Both the position numbers and the translations under genes were made by a program. Positions 33,960 through 41,530 of a stretch of DNA of 64,000 nucleotides are shown here, in pieces. The DNA lies in contig CALWBL010000001.1 of assembly GCA_944376065.1 (NCBI GenBank), forward strand, positions 124,001-188,000, read 5' to 3'. Source of the stretch: an uncultured Butyricicoccus sp. Lineage in GTDB: Bacteria > Bacillota > Clostridia > Oscillospirales > Butyricicoccaceae. Numbering within the stretch: position 1 is the stretch's first letter; every line of letters starts with the position of its first letter. The notes under the pieces were generated by a model. It was not told where the DNA came from. It saw only the letters and a program-made list of their open reading frames with translations, and searched no databases.

Positions 33960-34553
33960 ATGGCTATTTTTCATCCAAATTTTCAATGGCTTGCACTGCC
34001 TTTTATCAGCTTAGCATTCCATGTCCACTGTGGTTATAAAGTTATTGGCAAAGAAAACATTCCAGATGGCGGCTGTGTTATATGTCCAAACCACTCAGAT
34101 GTTATAGACCCACCTCTTGTTGCTGCATCTATGGGAAATAAGCACCGCATACGCACAATGGCGAAAAAAGAGTTATTTGACAAGAAAATGTTTGGTAATC
34201 TATTAAAATGGCTTGGTGCATTCCCCGTTGATAGAGGTAAGGCCGATATAGCAGCTATCAAAACCGCTTTACAAGCTGTACGTGATGGCAATAAACTACT
34301 TATCTTCCCTCAAGGCACACGTGACGCACATGAGGGCGATGCTGCAAAAGAAGGTGCTGCTATGCTTGCTGTTAAAACTAAAGCTCCTATTGTACCTGTT
34401 TATATTACAGAAAAAAAAGGATTTCGTACACATGCTTATGTTATTTTTGGCAAACCTTTCTACCCAGATACCTCGTCAAAAGATTATCATGCCATTTCAG
34501 AAGATATTATAAGGCGTATATATGAGCTTAAAAAGGAGATTCCTAAAAAATGA
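33960..34553 (+). CDS. plsC: 1-acyl-sn-glycerol-3-phosphate acyltransferase
   Basis: 197 residues. Catalytic box ICPNHSDVIDPPL (NHx4D) near residue 42, glycerophosphate box FPQGTRDAHEG near 118 (usual FPEGTRS) and APIVPVYI near 145. One hydrophobic N-terminal segment anchors it to the membrane. It makes phosphatidic acid for phospholipids. Ribosome site tatggagg. It overlaps the next gene by four bases (ATGA), so it is coupled to ispH. Confidence 0.92.
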   Translation: MAIFHPNFQWLALPFISLAFHVHCGYKVIGKENIPDGGCVICPNHSDVIDPPLVAASMGNKHRIRTMAKKELFDKKMFGNLLKWLGAFPVDRGKADIAAIKTALQAVRDGNKLLIFPQGTRDAHEGDAAKEGAAMLAVKTKAPIVPVYITEKKGFRTHAYVIFGKPFYPDTSSKDYHAISEDIIRRIYELKKEIPKK

Positions 34554-36490
34554 TACATATTGCCAAAACTGCCGGTTTCTGTTTTGGTGTTAAAAGAGCC
34601 ATAGAATTTGCAGAAAAACTATCCGCCCAGGAAAAACAGATATATTGTTATGGAGAAATCATTCATAATAAGCATGAAATAAAACGTCTTGAGTCAATGT
34701 CAATTAAAACAGCTTACTCAATAGACGAAATTCCAGATGATTCATGTGTTATTATTCGTGCACATGGTGTGCCAAAACAAATATATGATATTTTTTCCCA
34801 AAAAAAATGTAAAATAGTCGATGCAACTTGCCCTTTTGTTGCTAAAATACATCGCATTGTTAAACTTGAATATGAGAAAAATCGCCGTATTTTAATACTT
34901 GGAACCTCAGGTCATCCAGAAATAATCGGCATTGCTGGTTGGTGCGAAAATGCCATAGTTTGTGAGAATATAGATGCTATTAAAGCAAACTTTGAAAATG
35001 GGATTTTGTCGTCTGACATGCCTATAAGTGTTGTTGGTCAGACCACTCTCAATCGAGCTGTTTGGGATATTTCTGTTAAATTTCTAAAAAAACAGTGTAC
35101 AAACATCAAAATATTTGATACAATATGTAATGCGACGGACGAGCGTCAAGCCGAGGCTCGTCTACTTGCTGGAGAGTCGGATTGCATGATTGTTATCGGT
35201 GATAAAAAGAGCTCTAATACCAAAAGACTCTACGAAATAAGCAAAACACTTTGCTCAGATGTGTGCTATGTTGAGGACGCTTCCGAGCTTTCTGAAGATT
35301 TTTGCAACCGTTTTCATGGGCAGCTAATCGGCATAACCGCTGGCGCGTCCACTCCGGCATGGATAATTAAGGAGGTCAGTAACATGATGAGCGAAGAAAC
35401 AAAATTTGAAAATGAAGATTTCGCAGCAATGCTGGAGGAATCCCTTAAGTCTATAAAGAATGGAGAAAAAGTGACCGGTACTGTAATTTCTATTTCTCAG
35501 AACGAAGTACAGGTTGACCTTGGAACTAAGCAGACCGCTTATATCCCTCTGGACGAGCTGTCTGACGACCCAGCTTACAAGGTTGAAGACCATATCCACC
35601 CTGGCGATGAAATCGAAGCTGTTGTTATTCGTGTAAACGACGGCGAAGGTCTGATTTCTCTATCCAAAAAACGTATCGACCAGATGAAGGGTTGGGAAAC
35701 TATCGAAGCTGCAAAGGAAAATCACACCATTGTTGAGGGTACTATCGTTGAAGAAAACCGTGGCGGCATTGTTGCAACTGCGGCTGGCGTTCGTGTATTT
35801 ATCCCAGCATCTCAGACTGGCGTTCCAAAGGACGAATCTATGTCTCAGCTTGTTAAAACTAAGCAGTCATTCTACATCACTGAAATCAATCGTCAGCGCA
35901 AGCGTGTAGTTGGTTCTATCCGCGCTGTACAGCAAGAAGCTCGCAAGGCTGCTGCTGAAAAGGTTTGGGAGACCATCGAAGTTGGTAATGAATACGAGGG
36001 TACCGTTAAGAGCCTCACTTCTTATGGTGCATTCGTTGATATCGGCGGTGTTGATGGCATGATTCATATTTCTGAGCTGTCTTGGGGCCGTATCAAGCAC
36101 CCATCTGAAGTTGTTGCTATTGGTGACAAGGTAAAGGTTTATGTTATCGCTCTTGATAAGGAAAACAAGAAGATTTCTCTTGGCTACAAGCGTTCTGAGG
36201 ATAACCCTTGGACTATTTTCACCTCTAAGTACTCTGTTGGTGACACAGCTACTGTTAAGATTCTTAAGTTTATGCCATTCGGTGCGTTCGCTGAAATCGT
36301 TCCAGGTGTTGACGGTCTAATTCACATTTCTCAGATTGCTGACCATCGTATCGCTAAGGCTGATGAAACTCTGTCTGTTGGTGAAGAAGTTGAAGCTAAG
36401 ATCATTGACATCAATGACGAAAAGAAGAAGGTTTCTCTTTCTATCCGTGCACTTCTAACTGATGAAGCTGCTGATAATAACGAAGAATAA
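34550..36490 (+). CDS. ispH: IspH - ribosomal protein S1 fusion
   Basis: 646 residues in two parts. Residues 1 to about 275 are HMBPP reductase of the MEP isoprenoid pathway, with the three cluster cysteines in TAGFCFGVKRA, VDATCPFV and FDTICNATDERQ and the motifs RAHGVPK, GTSGHPE, GASTPAWII. Residues about 300-630 hold four S1 RNA-binding domains (GTVISISQNEVQVDLG; GTIVEENRGGIVATAAG; GTVKSLTSYGAFVDIGGV; VKILKFMPFGAFAEIVPGV). This fusion is known in Clostridia. An internal ATG at 35384 with a perfect AAGGAGGT would yield S1 alone (368 residues). The S1 part uses ctg, cgt, aac and aag far more than the IspH part, as in highly expressed genes. Confidence 0.95.
   Translation: MIHIAKTAGFCFGVKRAIEFAEKLSAQEKQIYCYGEIIHNKHEIKRLESMSIKTAYSIDEIPDDSCVIIRAHGVPKQIYDIFSQKKCKIVDATCPFVAKIHRIVKLEYEKNRRILILGTSGHPEIIGIAGWCENAIVCENIDAIKANFENGILSSDMPISVVGQTTLNRAVWDISVKFLKKQCTNIKIFDTICNATDERQAEARLLAGESDCMIVIGDKKSSNTKRLYEISKTLCSDVCYVEDASELSEDFCNRFHGQLIGITAGASTPAWIIKEVSNMMSEETKFENEDFAAMLEESLKSIKNGEKVTGTVISISQNEVQVDLGTKQTAYIPLDELSDDPAYKVEDHIHPGDEIEAVVIRVNDGEGLISLSKKRIDQMKGWETIEAAKENHTIVEGTIVEENRGGIVATAAGVRVFIPASQTGVPKDESMSQLVKTKQSFYITEINRQRKRVVGSIRAVQQEARKAAAEKVWETIEVGNEYEGTVKSLTSYGAFVDIGGVDGMIHISELSWGRIKHPSEVVAIGDKVKVYVIALDKENKKISLGYKRSEDNPWTIFTSKYSVGDTATVKILKFMPFGAFAEIVPGVDGLIHISQIADHRIAKADETLSVGEEVEAKIIDINDEKKKVSLSIRALLTDEAADNNEE
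35369..35386 (+). promoter_or_regulatory. Internal Shine-Dalgarno and start at the IspH/S1 junction
   Basis: AAGGAGGT (35369-35376), seven bases, ATG (35384-35386), in frame with the fusion, followed at once by another ATG. The same bases encode Ile-Lys-Glu-Val, common at IspH C-termini, so chance is possible. Confidence 0.55.
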
Positions 36491-36509
36491 TTTTTTCTCA
36501 GTTTTTTTA

Positions 36510-36545
36510 AAAGGCAAACTTTAATGAGTTTGCCTTTATTTTTTT
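36510..36545 (+). terminator. Terminator of the cmk-plsC-ispH/S1 operon
   Basis: AAAGGCAAACT (36510-36520), loop of six, AGTTTGCCTTT (36527-36537), then a T-rich run. Confidence 0.92.
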
Positions 36546-36655
36546 GCAATTTTATTCTTTCTAAATATTTTTCCCTATAACCTAAACTTATATAATTATT
36601 TATTCTAAATTTTATATTTTATACATAATATACTTAATAAAGGAGGTGATTGTGT

Positions 36656-37312
36656 TTGAAACGCAAATATAAAAAAAGGTTTCTTATTTTTTTTATAATT
36701 TTAATAATTTTATTGTTCATCTTTTTGCGTTTTTTGAGACCAATCGCCTTACAATATTCTCAAAATGTGGTTCAACAAACCGTATCTTATGCTATTCATG
36801 ATGTTTTAACAAATACTATATACGAAAATCGTTCACAATATGAAAACCTTGTAACACTTGAGCGTGATAGCCTAAACCAAGTAACAGCATTAAAAACTGA
36901 TACAATACTGGCTGATTTTTTAAAAGTACAAATTTCAAGAGCTGCATATGACGCTTTAAACACCTTGGAGCAAAGTGGAGTTGACATTCCATTAGGCTCT
37001 ATATTTGCTCCTAGCCTATTTGCAGGAAGAGGTCCAATGATACATGTAGGTATAGCATCTCTAGGGTTTGCTGATGCCGATTTTATCAGTGCTTTTACAT
37101 CTGCTGGAGTAAACCAAACTCGTCATCAAATTGTTCTGGAAGTAAATGCTGATGCACAGATTGTAACATATTTTGGAATGGCAGATGTTAAAATAACAGA
37201 TCAGCTTATTGTAACTGATACGGTTATAGTTGGAACTGTACCAGAGTCTTACACATATATCGATGATACAGAGCAAAGTCTGCTTGGAAAAATAAATGAT
37301 TATGCAAATTAA
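36656..37312 (+). CDS. yunB: Sporulation protein YunB
   Basis: 218 residues. One N-terminal membrane helix (about 8-28) then an extracytoplasmic domain: SYAIHDVLTNTIYE, ILADFLKVQISRA, VDIPLGSIFAPSLFAGRGP and the C-terminal TDTVIVGTVPESYTYID, all typical of YunB, a sigma-E-controlled sporulation protein of unknown mechanism. I choose TTG 36656 because AAAGGAGGTGAT spans 36639-36650 and would leave no spacing for the TTG at 36650. Monocistronic between terminators. Confidence 0.9.
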   Translation: MKRKYKKRFLIFFIILIILLFIFLRFLRPIALQYSQNVVQQTVSYAIHDVLTNTIYENRSQYENLVTLERDSLNQVTALKTDTILADFLKVQISRAAYDALNTLEQSGVDIPLGSIFAPSLFAGRGPMIHVGIASLGFADADFISAFTSAGVNQTRHQIVLEVNADAQIVTYFGMADVKITDQLIVTDTVIVGTVPESYTYIDDTEQSLLGKINDYAN

Positions 37313-37334
37313 AATTATGTCTATATTTTTGTGA

Positions 37335-37378
37335 TTTATTATGCATTTGTTGTAAAAATGCATAATAAATAATTATTT
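37335..37378 (+). terminator. AT-rich terminator after yunB
   Basis: TTTATTATGCATTT (37335-37348), loop of seven, AAATGCATAATAAA (37356-37369), then T-rich bases. Confidence 0.7.
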
Positions 37379-37417
37379 TTTATATTATAATTTTTTAATA
37401 TATTTCCAGCGTAAATT

Positions 37418-37446
37418 TTGGCATTTTTAATTTTTTGTTGTATAAT
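37418..37446 (+). promoter_or_regulatory. Promoter of the YheO-like regulator
   Basis: TTGGCA (37418-37423), 17-base spacer, TATAAT (37441-37446), 50 bases before the ATG. Confidence 0.6.
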
Positions 37447-37496
37447 AGTATTGTAGTTTATATGTAATTTTTTCGTTAAATAAATGAGGTGAAATC

Positions 37497-38165
37497 ATGC
37501 TCCATCCAATATTACAACAATATATACCACTTACAGAGTTTTTAAGTCGAGTTCTTGGAACAGATTACAGCATTTCACTATATGACCTTTCCAAATCAAC
37601 CCCTTCTCTTGTAGTGGCCTTTCCTCAATCAAGTAAAATCAATGATAATATTTTAAGCGAATTGATTAACAAGGCAACCGAAACAGAAGATATAATAATA
37701 AATCAAACTATATCTTCAGCACCAAATCATACCCTTTCTGCATCATGTATGTTAATCTATCAGAGTGATATTTTGCTTGGTATGCTATGTATCACATTTG
37801 ATGATGTTCGATATCGTAATATCTGTCAGCAAGTTTTCCAGCTTTGCAGACCCAATGCTACAGCAATGGCTAACATGAAATTACATACAAATAATGCTGC
37901 ACAGCAAGCAGGTAACTCAAAAACACCTGCTGTGCATACGGAACTTGTTGCTAGAGATGCTGCTATTGATGCTTTACACTCATATGGTGTTTGTGCCAGC
38001 CGACTTTCTTCTGAGGAACGACTTGAAATTATAAAAGCATTGGACGATGCTGGTATCTTCCTTTTAAAAGGTGCTGTAAAAGACGTTGCCACTGTTCTGG
38101 AGTGCTCATCAGCTAGTGTTTATCGTTATCTCTCTCAAATACGTATGGACGCTCTTTCTATATAA
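37497..38165 (+). CDS. YheO-like PAS/HTH transcriptional regulator
   Basis: 222 residues. N-terminal PAS_6-type domain (about 1-120) that begins MLHPILQQYIPLTEFLSRVL and contains YSISLYDLS and GMLCITFDD; C-terminal HTH_22 domain with SSEERLEIIKALDDAGIFLLKGAVKDVA and the recognition helix ECSSASVYRYLSQIR. Related regulators (DauR, YheO) control amino-acid or unknown genes. A linker of about 40 low-complexity residues separates the domains. Monocistronic, so the target is not shown. Confidence 0.87.
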   Translation: MLHPILQQYIPLTEFLSRVLGTDYSISLYDLSKSTPSLVVAFPQSSKINDNILSELINKATETEDIIINQTISSAPNHTLSASCMLIYQSDILLGMLCITFDDVRYRNICQQVFQLCRPNATAMANMKLHTNNAAQQAGNSKTPAVHTELVARDAAIDALHSYGVCASRLSSEERLEIIKALDDAGIFLLKGAVKDVATVLECSSASVYRYLSQIRMDALSI

Positions 38166-38171
38166 TCTATT

Positions 38172-38215
38172 AAAATCCTCTTTATGCTTTTTGTTAAGAA
38201 TAAAGAGGATTTTTT
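38172..38215 (+). terminator. Terminator of the YheO-like gene
   Basis: AAAATCCTCTTTAT (38172-38185), loop, ATAAAGAGGATTTT (38200-38213), T-run. Confidence 0.9.
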
Positions 38216-38289
38216 GCATATTATACATATATATTTGCTGTTAAAGAACTTTTTTAGATATATATACTATTTATTCTTATTTTTTTTAT

Positions 38290-38378
38290 TTGACATTTAA
38301 GACTGTATATGTTACACTGTAATCGTAATGTAACCTTACATTGTAACTATTTTGTAACTTTAGCAATCATTTTGTAAC
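38290..38378 (+). promoter_or_regulatory. Promoter with iterated TGTAAC elements
   Basis: TTGACA (38290-38295), 17-base spacer, TACACT (38313-38318). Around and below the start site are TGTTACA (38310), TGTAAT (38319), ATGTAACCTTACAT (38328-38341) and TTGTAAC at 38341, 38352 and 38372. The last copies are 11 and 20 bases apart, close to helical turns, suggesting sites on one face of the DNA for a regulator. Confidence 0.5.
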
Positions 38379-38396
38379 ATAGGAGAGTGCCATTTT

Positions 38397-38693
38397 ATGG
38401 CTGCAATTAAAAAAAATACGACCTTGCAATATAAAGGCTTGCCACTGCTGCGAAAGGACAATATCCTCTATTATGGCAGCATGTCTGACAGCCATATAAT
38501 AATGATGCAAATTCTCGAAAGCAAAGAGGAAAACGGTATTAAAATTGCAACTAGAGTTTCTGTTCAGCTACAGCAGACAGATTCTAGTCTCAGAGCAAGG
38601 GAAAGGATAGTAAAAAGCACGGAAAAGTCCAGTTTGTGGAGTGCAATGGATATAGCTTCTATTTGGTTAAAACGTGCTAATGCATCCAAGTAA
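38397..38693 (+). CDS. Small conserved-looking protein of unknown function
   Basis: 98 residues, no signal peptide, no cysteine. The sequence TTLQYKGLPLLRKDNILYYG, then a beta-rich segment (SHIIMMQILESKEENGIKIATRVSVQL) and a helical tail suggest a small alpha/beta fold. I do not recognise the family. ATG 38397 has the ribosome site aggagag (38381-38387). It is followed after 46 bases by the SH3/NlpC hydrolase, probably on the same transcript, under the TGTAAC-rich promoter. It could be a regulator or partner of that wall enzyme, but nothing in it shows this. Confidence 0.7.
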   Translation: MAAIKKNTTLQYKGLPLLRKDNILYYGSMSDSHIIMMQILESKEENGIKIATRVSVQLQQTDSSLRARERIVKSTEKSSLWSAMDIASIWLKRANASK

Positions 38694-38739
38694 ATTTAGT
38701 TTAAAACATAACAATGACAACTTTCAGGAGGTCTTTTTA

Positions 38740-39639
38740 ATGTCTTTATCCAAACGATGGATCCGATATGCAATAACTGGTGCTGCTGCTACTGCACTGT
38801 CTATAACTGTTTCTGGTGCTTTATATGCTGGTCAGGTTGATGCTTCCAACCTTAATCTTCGTTCTACCCCTAACGGTGCAGTTGTTGATTCTGCTGCTCG
38901 CGGTACCAAGGTAGCTGTTATCGACAACAGCTCAGAGTGGTATCAAATTGCAGTTGATGGTCAAACATACTATGCAAGCGGTGCCTATATTAACTGGATT
39001 CCTGAGTGCGATTTTGATCTTGGTCTTGGTACTATCAAGTGCAGCACCACTGTAAACTTCCGCTCACAACCTAACACTTCAAGCTCCATTCTTTCTTCTT
39101 TAAAGAATGGTCAAAAAGTTTCCATCGTAGGTATCTCTGATGGTTGGTACAAGGTTGTTGCAAACGGTGTAACTGGTTATATCTGCCCTGATTACCTTGA
39201 TGTAAACGGTGGCTCTAGTGCTAACAAATCAGAAGTATTCGGCTCTACTGTTGACACTTCTGCTAATGTTGACGGCATACGTGAAGATATTATTGATTTT
39301 GCTGCACAGTTCCTTGGAACCCCTTATGTTTATGGAGGCAACACTCCTAGTGGTTTTGACTGCTCTGGTTTTACTTCTTATGTATATAAGAATATGGGCA
39401 TTTCTATCGCTCGTACTTCCTCAGACCAGCGTACAACCACAGAAAACATCTCTATGGAAGAGCTGCTTCCAGGTGACTTAGTATTCTTCGGTTCTAACAA
39501 CGTTGTAAGCCATGTTGGTATTTATGTAGGCAATGGTAATTTCATTCATTCCCCACACACAGGCTCCGTTGTTAAATATGATACCCTTACTACTGGTAAT
39601 TATAACCTTCGCTTTATCTGTGGTGGTCGCGTACTCTAA
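38740..39639 (+). CDS. Secreted SH3b-SH3b-NlpC/P60 peptidoglycan hydrolase
   Basis: 299 residues. Signal peptide (about 1-31, TALSITVSGALYA). Two bacterial SH3 domains at about 33-90 (NLNLRSTPNGAVV) and 100-165 (TTVNFRSQPNTSSSILSSL). Catalytic NlpC/P60 domain from about 185: FDCSGFTSYVYK (Cys nucleophile), SHVGIYVGNG (His) and FIHSPHTG (third polar residue). It cuts D-Glu to diamino-acid links in peptidoglycan outside the cell. Start ATG 38740 behind aggaggt; codons are enriched in preferred forms, suggesting strong expression. Confidence 0.92.
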   Translation: MSLSKRWIRYAITGAAATALSITVSGALYAGQVDASNLNLRSTPNGAVVDSAARGTKVAVIDNSSEWYQIAVDGQTYYASGAYINWIPECDFDLGLGTIKCSTTVNFRSQPNTSSSILSSLKNGQKVSIVGISDGWYKVVANGVTGYICPDYLDVNGGSSANKSEVFGSTVDTSANVDGIREDIIDFAAQFLGTPYVYGGNTPSGFDCSGFTSYVYKNMGISIARTSSDQRTTTENISMEELLPGDLVFFGSNNVVSHVGIYVGNGNFIHSPHTGSVVKYDTLTTGNYNLRFICGGRVL

Positions 39640-39660
39640 TTTATTTAATACATATGCACT

Positions 39661-39700
39661 AAAGCGGTATTTCAGAACCATGGGGTACCGCTTTTATTTA
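39661..39700 (+). terminator. Terminator after the NlpC/P60 gene
   Basis: AAAGCGGTA (39661-39669) pairs with TACCGCTTT (39686-39694) across a 16-base loop, then ttttattta. Confidence 0.8.
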
Positions 39701-39715
39701 TTATTTTAAAATTAC

Positions 39716-39744
39716 TTGACATCGACTATACTAAATGTTATTAT
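39716..39744 (+). promoter_or_regulatory. tRNA promoter
   Basis: TTGACA (39716-39721), 17-base spacer, TATTAT (39739-39744), 12 bases before the mature tRNA. Confidence 0.65.
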
Positions 39745-39756
39745 AATTGAAGTTAT

Positions 39757-39832
39757 CCGGGTGTAGCGCAGCTGGTAGCGTGCTTGACTGGGGGTCAAGA
39801 GGCCGCAGGTTCAAGTCCTGTCACTCGGACCA
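39757..39832 (+). tRNA. tRNA-Pro (GGG)
   Basis: 76 bases with encoded CCA. Acceptor CCGGGTG pairs with CACTCGG (one G-U), D arm GCGCAGCTGGTAGCGT, anticodon stem CTTGA/TCAAG around loop CTGGGGG giving anticodon GGG, T arm CAGGTTCAAGTCCTG, discriminator A. It reads CCC (and CCU by wobble). Confidence 0.96.
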
Positions 39833-39852
39833 CAAGTTTTTTGTGAAATTTA

Positions 39853-39910
39853 AAAGACCGTCTATTTTAATGCTGATAAATATCACATAAAATGGTGGTC
39901 TTTATTTTTT
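39853..39910 (+). terminator. Terminator of the tRNA transcript
   Basis: AAAGACC (39853-39859) pairs with GGTCTTT (39897-39903), with additional inner pairing of TATTTTA and TAAAATG, followed by a T-run. Confidence 0.65.
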
Positions 39911-39923
39911 ATCAATTTATAAA

Positions 39924-40114
39924 GTTTATACTGGTGCAGATGCCATTCAGCACCCTGTTGGTCGTGTTGGCAATCCACTTGATATTGATAATCTTGTGCT
40001 TTTTTATATTCTGATAAAGCTGGATTTATAACTGGTGAGAATATATGTATTGATTGTGGAATGACAAGACAGATGATTTATAACCAAGACTTTGGCTGGA
40101 AGTATGAACCATAA
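39924..40114 (+). pseudogene. C-terminal remnant of a short-chain dehydrogenase, frameshifted
   Basis: Frame one reads YTGADAIQHPVGRVGNPLDI then DNLVLF; after a six-T run the family continuation appears only in the next frame: SDKAGFITGENICIDCGM, then TRQMIYNQDFGWKYEP and a stop at 40112. Joined, these match the C-terminus of SDR oxidoreductases (HP.GR.G.P.DIA..VLFLCSDKAGFITGENI.IDGGMTRQMIY). One missing T at about 39997-40005 explains the shift. No N-terminal two thirds, Rossmann motif or catalytic YxxxK is present. It is a decayed gene fragment directly after the tRNA. Confidence 0.85.
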
Positions 40115-40142
40115 AAAATAATATAGTTTAAACAGGTGAATT

Positions 40143-41453
40143 ATGAAATTTTGTTTTTTTGCACTTGGTTGCAAAGTTAATTTATTTGAATCTGAGGCTT
40201 TATCCCAATTAGCTGAAAAATATGGACATGAAATCGTAGAAAACAATGCAGATGTTTGTGTGATAAATTCATGCACTGTAACCGCAACAAGCGACCATAA
40301 AAACATTCGTGCTATTCGTAAACTCAAAAAACTCAATCCAAACGCAATTATAGCCGTTGCAGGATGTATGGCTCAAATAGAACCAGAAAAACTACAACAA
40401 TCTGGCATTGTTGACCTTGTTTGTGGCACATCAGACCGTGCAGAAATAATAACTTTGTGTGAAAACTTTTGGATAAATAGAAATCAAATTCCAGATACTT
40501 CTATTTTTCGTTTAAGCTCCAAAACTTTTGAACTTTTACCATCTGGTGTTCCACGAGGAAGAACACGTGCACTTTTAAAAATACAGGACGGTTGCGATAA
40601 CTACTGCACATACTGCATAATACCATATGCTCGTGGTCACGTTCGTTCTCTGCCGCTAAATGATGCTGTAAAACAGGCGACCGAACTTGCTCAAAGTGGT
40701 GTAAAAGAAATTGTACTCACTGGTATTGAAATTTCATCATATGGCAGAGATTTGTCAGAAACATATGATTTAATCGACCTTATTGATGCGATTTGTAAGG
40801 CTGTACCTAATACACGAATAAGACTAGGCTCACTTGAACCCCGAACAGTAAATATGCGTTTTTGTCAAATATTAAGTGCGTATTCAAACCTTATGCCACA
40901 CTTTCATCTATCTTTACAAAGCGGCTCTGATACTGTGCTTAAAAGAATGAAACGCAGATATTCTTCTGAGCTTTTTCTCAATAATATAAGTATTTTAAGA
41001 AAATATTTTCCTAACTGCTCTATAACAACTGATATTATAGTTGGATTTCCAGATGAAACTGATGAAGAATTTTTACAAACAATAGATTTCGTTAAAAAAT
41101 GTGAATTTTCATCAATTCATGTGTTTCCTTATTCTCCACGAAGCGGTACACCTGCTGCGAATATGCCAAATCAAATATCAGAACAAGTAAAAAAACAACG
41201 CGCAAACAAATTGAAAGAAGTTGGTTTAAATCTGCAAAAAAAATATCTTTCTTCATTTATAGGACAAATTTTGCATGTTTTATGGGAACATCAAGATTCT
41301 GATTCTCTATGGTGCGGTCATGCACAATATCATTTTATTATAAAAACCACAAACCAGAGCTGTCAAAAAAACCATTATCATGATGCTAAAATTATAGATG
41401 TAAAAGACGATTTTTTAATTGCATCACTTGTAGACTTGACCGAAAAAAATTAA
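40143..41453 (+). CDS. mtaB: tRNA t6A37 methylthiotransferase MtaB
   Basis: 436-residue radical-SAM enzyme that adds a methylthio group to t6A37 in tRNAs reading ANN codons. N-terminal UPF0004 domain with three cluster cysteines (FALGCKVNLFESEAL, CVINSCTVTATSD, VAGCMAQ), radical-SAM motif DGCDNYCTYCIIPYARG near residue 147, then TDIIVGFPDETDEEF, and a short TRAM-like C-terminus. The shorter length and FALGCKVNLFES favour MtaB over MiaB. Close to the tRNA gene only by position. Confidence 0.93.
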   Translation: MKFCFFALGCKVNLFESEALSQLAEKYGHEIVENNADVCVINSCTVTATSDHKNIRAIRKLKKLNPNAIIAVAGCMAQIEPEKLQQSGIVDLVCGTSDRAEIITLCENFWINRNQIPDTSIFRLSSKTFELLPSGVPRGRTRALLKIQDGCDNYCTYCIIPYARGHVRSLPLNDAVKQATELAQSGVKEIVLTGIEISSYGRDLSETYDLIDLIDAICKAVPNTRIRLGSLEPRTVNMRFCQILSAYSNLMPHFHLSLQSGSDTVLKRMKRRYSSELFLNNISILRKYFPNCSITTDIIVGFPDETDEEFLQTIDFVKKCEFSSIHVFPYSPRSGTPAANMPNQISEQVKKQRANKLKEVGLNLQKKYLSSFIGQILHVLWEHQDSDSLWCGHAQYHFIIKTTNQSCQKNHYHDAKIIDVKDDFLIASLVDLTEKN

Positions 41454-41530
41454 AATAGTATACTATTACATATTATAGTTTGTATAATTTAAGTTTTACA
41501 TTTATCAATTTTAGAGGGGAGGCTAAAGGT

